This document shows, piece after piece, positions 35,142 to 43,017 of a DNA stretch of 64,000 nucleotides. This stretch comes from Opitutia bacterium (lineage in GTDB: Bacteria > Verrucomicrobiota > Verrucomicrobiia > Opitutales > Opitutaceae): positions 42,273 through 106,272 of the forward strand of contig CANJIU010000024.1 of the NCBI GenBank assembly GCA_947474365.1, read 5' to 3'. The translations under genes and the position numbers were made by a program. The number at the start of each line of letters is the position of its first letter. Position 1 is the first letter of the stretch. Below the pieces are notes generated by a model. It was not told the DNA's origin. It searched no databases and saw only the letters and a list, made by a program, of their open reading frames with translations.

Positions 35142-35876
35142 ATGTCCATCGCCACCGCCCTCGTCACCGAACCGCACACTGCCTGGCAGTGGGTGCTGGC
35201 GATTTTCAACATCGTCTGGATCGATATCGTGCTCGCGGGTGACAACGCGGTGGTGATCGCCCTGGCGGTGCGAAGCCTGCCGCCGCGGCAGCGCCGGTTG
35301 GGCATTGTGTTTGGGGCGGGGGCTGCGGTGATTCTGCGGGGAATCCTCACGGTCGCCACTACGCACCTGCTCTCGGTGCCGTTTCTGAAGCTCGTGGGCG
35401 GTCTGCTCATTCTATGGATCGCGTTCAAGCTCCTGCGTCAGAACGAGGGCGAGCAGGAATCGGACAAGGTGGGGGCGCAGGGCGTGTGGCAGGCGGTCTG
35501 GATGATCATTGTGGCCGACATCACCATGTCGCTCGACAACGTGCTGGCGGTGGGAGGCGCGGCCGGCGGACACAACACGCTGATTATCTTCGGCCTCGCC
35601 TTGAGCATCCCGCTGGTGGTCTTTGGCAGCAATTTGATCTCCCAGTTGATGTCGCGATATCAGATCATCGTTTTCCTCGGGGCGGCGATCTTGGGCAAAG
35701 TGGCCGGCGAGATGATGCTGACCGATCCCATCGTGGCAGGGCGGGGACTACCCTTGTGGCAAAAGCTGACGGGTGCGGAGGACGCGATTTTGGCCTACAC
35801 TTGGTTGCGCTACAACGTGGAGGGTGCGCTCGTCCTCGGGATTTTCCTCTACGGCTGGCTGCGACGGAAGAAATAG
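35142..35876 (+). CDS. TerC-family membrane protein (YjbE-like)
   Basis: 244 residues with about seven helices. The two family metal-site motifs are VLAGDNAVVIALAV and TMSLDNVLAVGG. Bacterial TerC-type proteins of this branch are linked to manganese export and metalation of exported proteins. Starts at 35106 (TTG), 35121 and 35142 are in frame; 35142 puts the N-terminus nearest to helix 1. I looked for a yybP-ykoY-type manganese riboswitch in the 63-base gap and did not see one. MscS follows after 8 bases. Confidence 0.88.
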   Translation: MSIATALVTEPHTAWQWVLAIFNIVWIDIVLAGDNAVVIALAVRSLPPRQRRLGIVFGAGAAVILRGILTVATTHLLSVPFLKLVGGLLILWIAFKLLRQNEGEQESDKVGAQGVWQAVWMIIVADITMSLDNVLAVGGAAGGHNTLIIFGLALSIPLVVFGSNLISQLMSRYQIIVFLGAAILGKVAGEMMLTDPIVAGRGLPLWQKLTGAEDAILAYTWLRYNVEGALVLGIFLYGWLRRKK

Positions 35877-35884
35877 ATTTTCCC

Positions 35885-37132
35885 ATGAACAGGATATCTT
35901 ACTCGGCCCTTTTCGGGCTTGTGGCTGCTGCTTCGGTGCGCGCGGCCGAAACGGCGGCCGTTGCCGCTCCCTCCAACGCAGTTGAAGCGCCGACCGGCCG
36001 GGCCGGCGCGCAAGAGGTCACGGACCTGTTGGAGCGGTTCGTCAACTGGCTGCACGATTTCTTCCCAGGGGTCGACGAGGCGCTCTTTCACTGGCTGGCG
36101 TGCGGCATCCTCTTTTTCGCGGCGATTTTGCTGCGGCACATCATCACCAACATCATTTTTCATTACCTGAAAAAGATGGCGGCCAAGACGGAAACGACGC
36201 TCGACGACAAACTCTTTCCGGCGTTGGAAGGTCCGACCGCGACGCTGGTCATGGTGCTCGGCATCTTTTCCGCAGTCACGGTGCTGAAGCTTTCTCCCCA
36301 AGTGGATCGGTGGGTTTCCGCCGGTGCCAAGATTTCCGCTCTAACCGTCGTCCTCTGGGCCATGATTCGCGCGGGCGGGGCGATCCTCGATCACCTCGAG
36401 GAGATTGCGCACGAGAAGCATATGACGGTGGCGACGTTCATGCCGCTGATCAAGAAGACGCTCTTTGTGTTTGCGGTGATTTTTGGCGTGCTGGTGATCG
36501 CGCAGAGTCAGGGCCTGCCGGTGCAATCATTTCTTGCCGGTCTCGGCATCGGCGGACTGGCCTTCGCGCTCGCCGCCCAGGACACGATTGCGAATCTCTT
36601 CGGATCGCTCGTGGTTGTGATGGATCAACCGTTCAAGGTGGGTGACATCGTGAAAATCGGGTCCAACGAGGGCAAGGTCGAGGACATCGGTCTTCGCTCG
36701 ACGAAGATTCGCACCGGGGCGCGCACGCTGATCGTGATCCCCAACAAATCCGTGGCGGGCGAGGCGATCACCAACTTCACGCGCATGCCCCAGCGGCGGG
36801 TCGACCAGACACTTGGCCTGACTTACGACACCACGCCGGAGCAGCTGGAGTCGGTGCTGGAGGACATTCGCACCGTGCTGCGTGACGATCCAGGGGTGCA
36901 CAAGGATTTGATCGTGGTGAATTTCGCGGCCTACGGGGCGTCGTCGTTGGACATCCAGCTGGTCTGGTTTGCAACCGATCCGGACTGGGGGAAGCACATG
37001 GCGGTGCGGGAACGGATCAACCTGAAGATTATGCGCGCCGTGGCCGCCCGCGGTCTGTCGTTCGCGTTCCCGACCCAGACGGTGATTTTTGACGGGCCGG
37101 TCGCGAAACAGATGGCCGCCCGCAAAGCCTGA
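35885..37132 (+). CDS. MscS-family mechanosensitive channel
   Basis: 415 residues with a signal-like N-terminus (ALFGLVAAASVRAAE) and four membrane helices. The pore helix is LAGLGIGGLAFALAAQDTIANLFGS, followed by the beta domain VVVMDQPFKVGDIVKIG and the cytoplasmic alpha/beta domain (RRVDQTLGLTYDTTPEQL, RGLSFAFPTQTV). It opens under membrane tension to release osmolytes. It lies 8 bases after TerC and ends 3 bases before the convergent ABC permease gene. Confidence 0.93.
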   Translation: MNRISYSALFGLVAAASVRAAETAAVAAPSNAVEAPTGRAGAQEVTDLLERFVNWLHDFFPGVDEALFHWLACGILFFAAILLRHIITNIIFHYLKKMAAKTETTLDDKLFPALEGPTATLVMVLGIFSAVTVLKLSPQVDRWVSAGAKISALTVVLWAMIRAGGAILDHLEEIAHEKHMTVATFMPLIKKTLFVFAVIFGVLVIAQSQGLPVQSFLAGLGIGGLAFALAAQDTIANLFGSLVVVMDQPFKVGDIVKIGSNEGKVEDIGLRSTKIRTGARTLIVIPNKSVAGEAITNFTRMPQRRVDQTLGLTYDTTPEQLESVLEDIRTVLRDDPGVHKDLIVVNFAAYGASSLDIQLVWFATDPDWGKHMAVRERINLKIMRAVAARGLSFAFPTQTVIFDGPVAKQMAARKA

Positions 37133-37135
37133 CGA

Positions 37136-38302
37136 TCAGTCGAGCGTCTGTCGGTAGCGCTTCACGCCGACGGCCATCGCGACGGCGAGAAAGAGGAGCA
37201 GCGGCCAGAGCTCGGGTGCGATCTCGGCCGGGCCATTTCCTTTCAGCAGGATGCCGCGCACGATGCGCAGAAAGTGCGTGAGCGGCAGACACGAGCCGAT
37301 CGCCTGCGCCCAGTCCGGCATCCCGCGAAACGGAAACATGAAGCCCGAGAGGAGAATCGAGGGCAGGAAGAAAAAGAACGCCATCTGGACGGCTTGGAGC
37401 TGGTTTTGCGCGAGCGTCGAAAACGTGATGCCCATCGCGAGGTTGGCGGCGATGAACAGGAAGGACACCGCGTAGACCAACAGCAGGCTGCCCACCATGG
37501 GGACATGAAAAAAGAAATGCGACGCCAGCAGGATCAGCGTCACCTGGATGTAGCCCACCACGATGTACGGAATGATTTTTCCGACCATCACTTCGAAGGG
37601 CCGCACGGGGGTCGCGAGCAGGTTTTCCATCGTGCCGCGCTCCCGCTCGCGCGTGATCGCGAGGGCGGTGATGACCACCATCGTCATTGTCAGCACGACT
37701 CCCATCAGGCCGGGCACGACATTGTACTGGGTGATGTTTTCCGGGTTGTAGTGGGCGTGGACCTGAAAATCGATCGGGCCAGCCTTGCCGCGCAACCGGG
37801 CGAGTGGTCCGATCAATTCACGATCAAGGACGGCGTTGGCCAGCACCCGCGCGGCGGCGATCGCCGGTCCGGTGGCGGCCGGATCGGTCGCATCCGCCTC
37901 GACCAGCACCGTGGGGCGCTCTCCCCGCAGGAGCCGCCGGGAAAAATCCTCGGGGATGTTGATCACGAACTGCACTTCGCCCAGCTTGAGCAATGTGGCA
38001 GCTTCGTCCTCGGTCTGCGCCTCGCGCACGACGGTGAAGTAGTCGCTCTGTCGCATCGCCGTGACCAGCGTGCGGGCGAAAGGCCCGTGATCGGCGATGC
38101 GGAGCGCGGTCGGCAGATGGCGCGGATCCGAGTTGATCGCGAAGCCGAAGAGCGTGAGCTGCATCAACGGAATGCCGACCATCATCCCGAACGTCACGCG
38201 GTCGCGCCGCATTTGGATGAACTCCTTGAGCACGATCGCCCAGAGACGATGGAGGGTAAATCGGCGCATTTCAGTTCCGGTGCCGGCGATGAGGTTCGTC
38301 AT
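37136..38302 (-). CDS. ABC-2 type permease, YhhJ/YbhR-like
   Basis: 388 residues. One N-terminal helix (GMMVGIPLMQLTLFGFAINSD), a large periplasmic domain (about 60-190) and five C-terminal helices give the ABC-2 drug/lipid-exporter permease layout. ITRERERGTMENLLATPVRPFEVMVGKI is the family-defining segment. Third gene of the HlyD-ATPase-permease operon, 69 bases after the ATPase. A start at Met12 (38269) is possible. A hydrophobic drug or lipid is the likely cargo. Confidence 0.92.
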   Translation of the reverse strand: MTNLIAGTGTEMRRFTLHRLWAIVLKEFIQMRRDRVTFGMMVGIPLMQLTLFGFAINSDPRHLPTALRIADHGPFARTLVTAMRQSDYFTVVREAQTEDEAATLLKLGEVQFVINIPEDFSRRLLRGERPTVLVEADATDPAATGPAIAAARVLANAVLDRELIGPLARLRGKAGPIDFQVHAHYNPENITQYNVVPGLMGVVLTMTMVVITALAITRERERGTMENLLATPVRPFEVMVGKIIPYIVVGYIQVTLILLASHFFFHVPMVGSLLLVYAVSFLFIAANLAMGITFSTLAQNQLQAVQMAFFFFLPSILLSGFMFPFRGMPDWAQAIGSCLPLTHFLRIVRGILLKGNGPAEIAPELWPLLLFLAVAMAVGVKRYRQTLD

Positions 38303-38371
38303 TCATTAAATGACAAACTTGCCTCGGGGCGGGACCGCTGGAGGCGCGGGAAGGCGGTGGGCGACGGGCCT

Positions 38372-39313
38372 TCATGAAAAATTATCCTTGGCCGCGTCCA
38401 TCAGGCTGATGAACACGTCTTCGAGGCCGGCGTTGGTTCGCGTCCAGGTGTGCCCGGTGTCGCGGACCTCGCTGATGGCGGTCTCCAGTTTACGCGAATC
38501 GCGGCCACTCACGTGGATCGTGTTGCCGAACGCGACGACCTGCTCGACGCCATCGCGACCGCGGAGTTTGCTGGCGATGACGTGGAGATTCGGGCCGGTA
38601 ACGGTCCAGGTCGTGAGCTTCGCCGAGGCGATGACCTCGGCCACTGTGCCGCGGGTGAGCAGGTTGCCGTAGGCCAGGTAAGCGAGCCGGTGGCAGCGTT
38701 CCGCCTCATCCATGTAGTGCGTGGTGATGAGCACGGTGAGTCCCTCGGCGGCGAGGCGGTGGATCTCGTCCCAGAATTCCCGCCGCGCCTTCGGGTCGAC
38801 ACCGGCAGTCGGTTCGTCGAGCAACAGCAGCTGCGGTTCGTGGATCAGGCACGCGGCGAGCGCGAGCCGCTGTTTCCAGCCGCCGGAGAGCTGGCCGGCG
38901 AGCTGATGACTGCGATTGGCAAGCCCGAGGCGATCGAGGCTGCGCTGCACGGCGGCGGCGCGGGCGGGCACGTCGTAGATGCGGGCGATGAAATCGAGGT
39001 TTTCACGGATGCTCAGATCCTCGTAGTAGCTGAAGCGCTGCGTCATGTAACCGACGTGGCGCTTGATGTCGGCCTGCCGTGTGAGCACATCGAAACCGAG
39101 GCACGTTCCCCGTCCGGCGTCCGGCGTGAGCAGGCCGCATAGCATTCGGATGAAGGTCGTCTTGCCGGAACCGTTGGGCCCGAGAAATCCGTAGATCTCG
39201 CCGCGTCGAACCTGGAGATCGATGGCGTTGACGACGGTCTTAGCGCCGAAGCGCTTCGTCACCCCGGCGACATCGATCGCGAGTCCCGACGTTGCGGCTG
39301 CCGGTCCGATCAT
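38372..39313 (-). CDS. ABC transporter ATP-binding protein of an efflux operon
   Basis: 313 residues: Walker A GPNGSGKT (45-52), signature LSGGWKQRL (about 142), Walker B LLLLDEPTAGVD and TTHYMDEAERC, typical of drug-efflux ATPases (YbhF/CcmA-like). The C-terminal 80 residues form the usual regulatory extension. Its start overlaps the HlyD stop by four bases (ATGA), so it is translationally coupled. It would energise the permease encoded downstream. Confidence 0.93.
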   Translation of the reverse strand: MIGPAAATSGLAIDVAGVTKRFGAKTVVNAIDLQVRRGEIYGFLGPNGSGKTTFIRMLCGLLTPDAGRGTCLGFDVLTRQADIKRHVGYMTQRFSYYEDLSIRENLDFIARIYDVPARAAAVQRSLDRLGLANRSHQLAGQLSGGWKQRLALAACLIHEPQLLLLDEPTAGVDPKARREFWDEIHRLAAEGLTVLITTHYMDEAERCHRLAYLAYGNLLTRGTVAEVIASAKLTTWTVTGPNLHVIASKLRGRDGVEQVVAFGNTIHVSGRDSRKLETAISEVRDTGHTWTRTNAGLEDVFISLMDAAKDNFS

Positions 39314-40260
39314 TTTAGCAGAGTAACGTCAACCGGTTGGCCGGGGTTCAAGTCCCTCGTGGCCGCACGGTCGATCGCGGCCTCCACCATGAACACGAGC
39401 TTCGCCCGGTTGTCGCGGTTGTAGAGGACGGGCGGGGTGTATTCCGGACGCGAGGACAGATAGTTGACGCGCGCCTCGAGCGGCGTCGGACGGCCGGAAA
39501 AACTTACCCGGACCCGGGCGCCCATTTTCAGCGTGGCGAAATCGGGCTCCGGCACGAAGAACCTGACCTTGAGATTTTCGGGTGGCAGCAAGGCGACGAT
39601 GGGCGCCCCGGCGGCAACAAACTCACCCTCGCGAAACAGGGTGTCGTAAACCCGCGCGGCGTGCGGTGCGGTCTGGGTTTTTTGCGCGACGGCCCAGTCG
39701 GCGCGTTCCTTTGCCGCCGTCGCGGCGGCGACCTCGGCCTCGGCGGCGGCGATCGCGTCGGTGCGGCCACCGAGCCGCGCGGTGGTGAGCTGGGTGGTGG
39801 CTTCCTCAACGCCGCGCGAATTTCGCTCATGGGTGAGCCGAGCGCGATCGATGTCACTCGCGGCAATGGCGCCTGACTTAAAGAGGGCGGTCTGACGGTC
39901 GAGTTCGCGTTGCGAGAGCTCTGCGGCCGCCCGGGCCTGTTCCAGACGGGCCTCGATTGTTGCCAGCTCGCTCGGTCGGGAGCCCTTTTTCAAATCTTCG
40001 ACCCGGGCCTGCACCGAACGCAGCCGGTCGGCGGCTTCGCGGACGGCGGCGAGTTCGCTCGCGCTTTCGAGTGTGAAAAGCGCGTTGCCGGCGGCAACCT
40101 CGGTGCCCCGCTGCACCCCCAGCCGGTCCAGGCGACCACCGAGGGGCGCCGCCACATAGACGAATTCACCCTCAAGGTAGCCCTGCCAGCCTGATTTGGT
40201 GCGGCGTTCGCAGCCGGCGAGTGCAAACGCGGCGAGAAGAAGAAATACGACCGGACGCAT
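39310..40260 (-). CDS. HlyD-family periplasmic adaptor lipoprotein
   Basis: 316 residues. MRPVVFLLLAAFALAGC is a lipoprotein signal with Cys17. The lipoyl-like half-motif GYLEGEFVYVAAPLGGRLDRLGVQRGTEV, a long coiled coil (about 75-185) and the beta-barrel half (PENLKVRFFVPEPDFATLKMGARVRV) are those of YbhG/EmrA-like adaptors. It links the inner-membrane ABC pump to an outer-membrane channel, which is not encoded nearby. First gene of the operon. Confidence 0.92.
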   Translation of the reverse strand: MRPVVFLLLAAFALAGCERRTKSGWQGYLEGEFVYVAAPLGGRLDRLGVQRGTEVAAGNALFTLESASELAAVREAADRLRSVQARVEDLKKGSRPSELATIEARLEQARAAAELSQRELDRQTALFKSGAIAASDIDRARLTHERNSRGVEEATTQLTTARLGGRTDAIAAAEAEVAAATAAKERADWAVAQKTQTAPHAARVYDTLFREGEFVAAGAPIVALLPPENLKVRFFVPEPDFATLKMGARVRVSFSGRPTPLEARVNYLSSRPEYTPPVLYNRDNRAKLVFMVEAAIDRAATRDLNPGQPVDVTLLK

Positions 40261-40390
40261 GGCGTGTTGTGGCAGCGGCGGATGCTGTCTCCAAGTACGA
40301 AAGCGGCCGCGCCCGTTTGGCGGAAGCGGGTACGGGCAATTGCGTCACTTGACGCGGAGGTGCCTCGGGGCTTTATTGGCCGGTCGCGTC

Positions 40391-41062
40391 ATGTTTCCCC
40401 GACTTTCATCGTTGCGCCCCTTGGTTTCGGCCGGTCTCGCCTTTGCCGCGGTCGGCGAGGCGGCGGCGCAACTGGCCGCGAAATCGCCTTTCATGCCACC
40501 GGCCGCCACCGCCACCAATGCGCCCACGGCCGGTGCCCCGTTGGAGTTTCGGGGCTACATTGAGACGGGGGACGGGGTGCAGTTTCGCGTCTTTGATCCG
40601 GCGAAGAAAATGGGAACATGGGTGAAGCTCAACGAGCGCAACACGGATCTCGAAATCCTCGCCAAGAAATACGACAGCGCGAGCAAGACTCTCGTGATCG
40701 AGCACCAGGGTCGTACGCTGACTTTGGCGGAAAAGGAGGCAAAGGTTGTCTCGTCGGGCACGGCAGCGCAGATGGCGCCGCCGCCTCCTGCGCCGCCACC
40801 GCCCAGCAATGTCCCGGCTGCGGTGACGCAGGCGGTGGTTTTGAACCCGACGCCCGCTGATGAACAGCGCCGCCTCGAAGCGGTCGCGGCCGAGGTCGCA
40901 CGCCGCCGCGCGATGCGCGAGCAGGCGACCCAGCAAATCAGCCAGGGCGCGCCGCCGCCCAACTTGCCTCCTCCGGCCATGCAGCCTCAGCCGCAGCGCA
41001 GTTTTCAGCCGCCCGCGAATCAAACCGGTCGCGGGCCAGGTGTGCCGACCCGGCAACCCTAG
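40391..41062 (+). CDS. secreted proline-rich protein of unknown function
   Basis: 223 residues from ATG 40391. A signal peptide covers about 1-27. A small beta-rich domain (about 48-118: GYIETGDGVQFRVFDPAKKMGTWVKLNERN, LVIEHQGRTLTLAEKEAKVV) resembles short SH3-like modules. A Pro-rich linker, a charged helix (DEQRRLEAVAAEVARRRAMREQATQQI) and a Pro/Gln-rich tail follow. No family recognised. It is divergent from the HlyD gene and 80 bases upstream of the ABC exporter pair. Confidence 0.7.
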   Translation: MFPRLSSLRPLVSAGLAFAAVGEAAAQLAAKSPFMPPAATATNAPTAGAPLEFRGYIETGDGVQFRVFDPAKKMGTWVKLNERNTDLEILAKKYDSASKTLVIEHQGRTLTLAEKEAKVVSSGTAAQMAPPPPAPPPPSNVPAAVTQAVVLNPTPADEQRRLEAVAAEVARRRAMREQATQQISQGAPPPNLPPPAMQPQPQRSFQPPANQTGRGPGVPTRQP

Positions 41063-41142
41063 CTGGTGGCGACGCGTACTTTCGCGTCTGACAAAAATAT
41101 TTCGTGCGCCAGGGCGCCGGTCGCATAACGTGACCGTTTCCC

Positions 41143-43017
41143 ATGTCTGCCGCGCCCACCATGTCGACCGCCGCCACTGGGCTGTCGAATTTGGCGCTGG
41201 TCCGCCGGCTCTTCGCCCTCGCCTGGCGCTATCGCCTGCACTGCCTCCAGGTGCTTTCCATCCAATTGGTGCTGCTGACGATGGGCATCGGCGGTCTGAG
41301 CCTCACGGGGGTCGGCATCGATTACATCAAACACCGGGTCGACGGCACGCCCCCAGGCGCGAACAAGCTCCACCTTAATCTGCCCGAATCGTGGCCGCCG
41401 TGGCAGGTGCTGGCGTTGCTGGCGGGGCTCATCCTCCTGCTGGCGATTGGCCGGGCGTTTCTCAACTACACCTACGCCGTCTCCGTCAATCGGTTGGTGC
41501 AGCAGCGGCTGGTGGTCGATCTACGCGGGGAGGTTTACGACAAGCTGCAGCGACTGAGCTTCCGGTTCTTCGACGCCAATACCACCAGCTCGATCATCAC
41601 GCGCGTGACGAGTGACGCCCAGAATGTCCGCATGTTTGTCGATCAGGTTCTCATCCAGAGCGTGATCATGGTGATTTCGCTGACGGTTTATGTGATCTAC
41701 ATGGTGAATCTGAATCCGGGGCTGACGTTCGCCTGCCTGGCGACGACGCCATTGCTGTGGGTGCTGTCGACCTGGCACACGCGCAAGACGCAGCCGGAAT
41801 ATGCGCAGAACCGCACGCTGTCGGAGAAGATGCTGCAAAGCTTTGTGGAGGGCATCCAGGGAATCGCGGTGACGAAGGCGTTTGGCCGCGAGGCCGAGGA
41901 TCGGGCGCGTTTTGAGGCGGCCAACAACGCCGTGCTCACGCAACAGCACGTCATTTTCTGGCGGGTGAGCCTGTTTTCCCCGGCGATCGGTTTTCTCACC
42001 CGCATCAACATGATGGTCCTGCTCGGCTATGGCGGCTGGCTCGTGATCCACGGCCAGCTGCCGCTCGGCACCGGCCTGGTGGTGTTCGCGGGGCTGCTCG
42101 AACAATTTTCCGGACAGGTGAACAACGTCGCGACGATCGTTAACTCGGCGCAGCAATCCCTCATCGGGGCGCGGCGGGTGTTCGAAATTCTCGACGCCCC
42201 GGTGGAGGTCAAGAATGCGCCCCGGCCATTGCGCCGGCCAAAACTGCGGGGTGAGGTGCGTTTTGAAAACGTCTCGTTTACCTACGACGGGGCCGAGGCG
42301 GTCGTGCGCGATCTTGATCTTCATGTGAAGGCCGGCGAGTGCGTCGCGATTCTCGGTGCGACGGGAGCCGGCAAGAGTGTACTGATGAGCCTGGTGCCGC
42401 GGTTCTTTGACCCGACTGCCGGCCGCGTGCTGATCGACGGTGACGATGTGAGGGAGGTCGATCTCGACGATCTGCGGCGCAACATCGGCCTCGTGTTTCA
42501 GGAGAGTTTTCTTTTTTCGAACACGATTGCCGCCAACATTGCCTTTGGCCATCCGGAGGCGACGCGGGAGCAGATCGAGCGGGCGGCCCGGATCGCTGCC
42601 GCGCACGATTTCATTCAGGAACTGCCGAAGGGCTACGACACGGTGCTGGGCGAGAGCGGCAACAGCCTCTCCGGCGGTCAGCGCCAGCGGCTCGCCATCG
42701 CCCGCGCCGTCCTGCTTGAGCCAGCGATTCTCCTCCTGGATGACCCCACCGCGGCGATCGACAGCGAGACGGAGCACGAAATCTTCGACGCGCTCGACCG
42801 CGCCATCGCGGGCCGGACCACGTTCATCGTCGCTCACCGTCTGAGCACGCTTCGGCGCGCGGACTTCATCATCGTGATGGAGGGCGGTCGCATCGTGCAG
42901 CGCGGCACCCACGAACAGTTGATGCGGGAAGACGGTCCCTACCTGCACGTCGCCAGCCTGCAATTGGTCGACAATCGCGAGCTGCAGCAACTCGGGCTGG
43001 CCAAGGGCGTGACATGA
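41143..43017 (+). CDS. ABC exporter half-transporter with degenerate Walker B
   Basis: 624 residues: six-helix exporter domain (about 20-345) then a nucleotide-binding domain with Walker A GATGAGKS (405-412), signature LSGGQ (509-513) and Walker B ILLLDDPTAAID. Asp534 stands where the catalytic Glu normally follows the Walker B Asp. That substitution is a hallmark of the degenerate-site subunit in heterodimeric exporters such as TM287/288. The next gene starts inside its stop (ATGA, 4-base overlap). Drugs, lipids or peptides are possible cargo. Confidence 0.93.
   Translation: MSAAPTMSTAATGLSNLALVRRLFALAWRYRLHCLQVLSIQLVLLTMGIGGLSLTGVGIDYIKHRVDGTPPGANKLHLNLPESWPPWQVLALLAGLILLLAIGRAFLNYTYAVSVNRLVQQRLVVDLRGEVYDKLQRLSFRFFDANTTSSIITRVTSDAQNVRMFVDQVLIQSVIMVISLTVYVIYMVNLNPGLTFACLATTPLLWVLSTWHTRKTQPEYAQNRTLSEKMLQSFVEGIQGIAVTKAFGREAEDRARFEAANNAVLTQQHVIFWRVSLFSPAIGFLTRINMMVLLGYGGWLVIHGQLPLGTGLVVFAGLLEQFSGQVNNVATIVNSAQQSLIGARRVFEILDAPVEVKNAPRPLRRPKLRGEVRFENVSFTYDGAEAVVRDLDLHVKAGECVAILGATGAGKSVLMSLVPRFFDPTAGRVLIDGDDVREVDLDDLRRNIGLVFQESFLFSNTIAANIAFGHPEATREQIERAARIAAAHDFIQELPKGYDTVLGESGNSLSGGQRQRLAIARAVLLEPAILLLDDPTAAIDSETEHEIFDALDRAIAGRTTFIVAHRLSTLRRADFIIVMEGGRIVQRGTHEQLMREDGPYLHVASLQLVDNRELQQLGLAKGVT

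Noticed and set aside
35414..35884. Upstream extension of the MscS gene to 572 residues
   Set aside because: It overlaps the TerC gene in another frame; the ATG at 35885 starts a signal-like segment.
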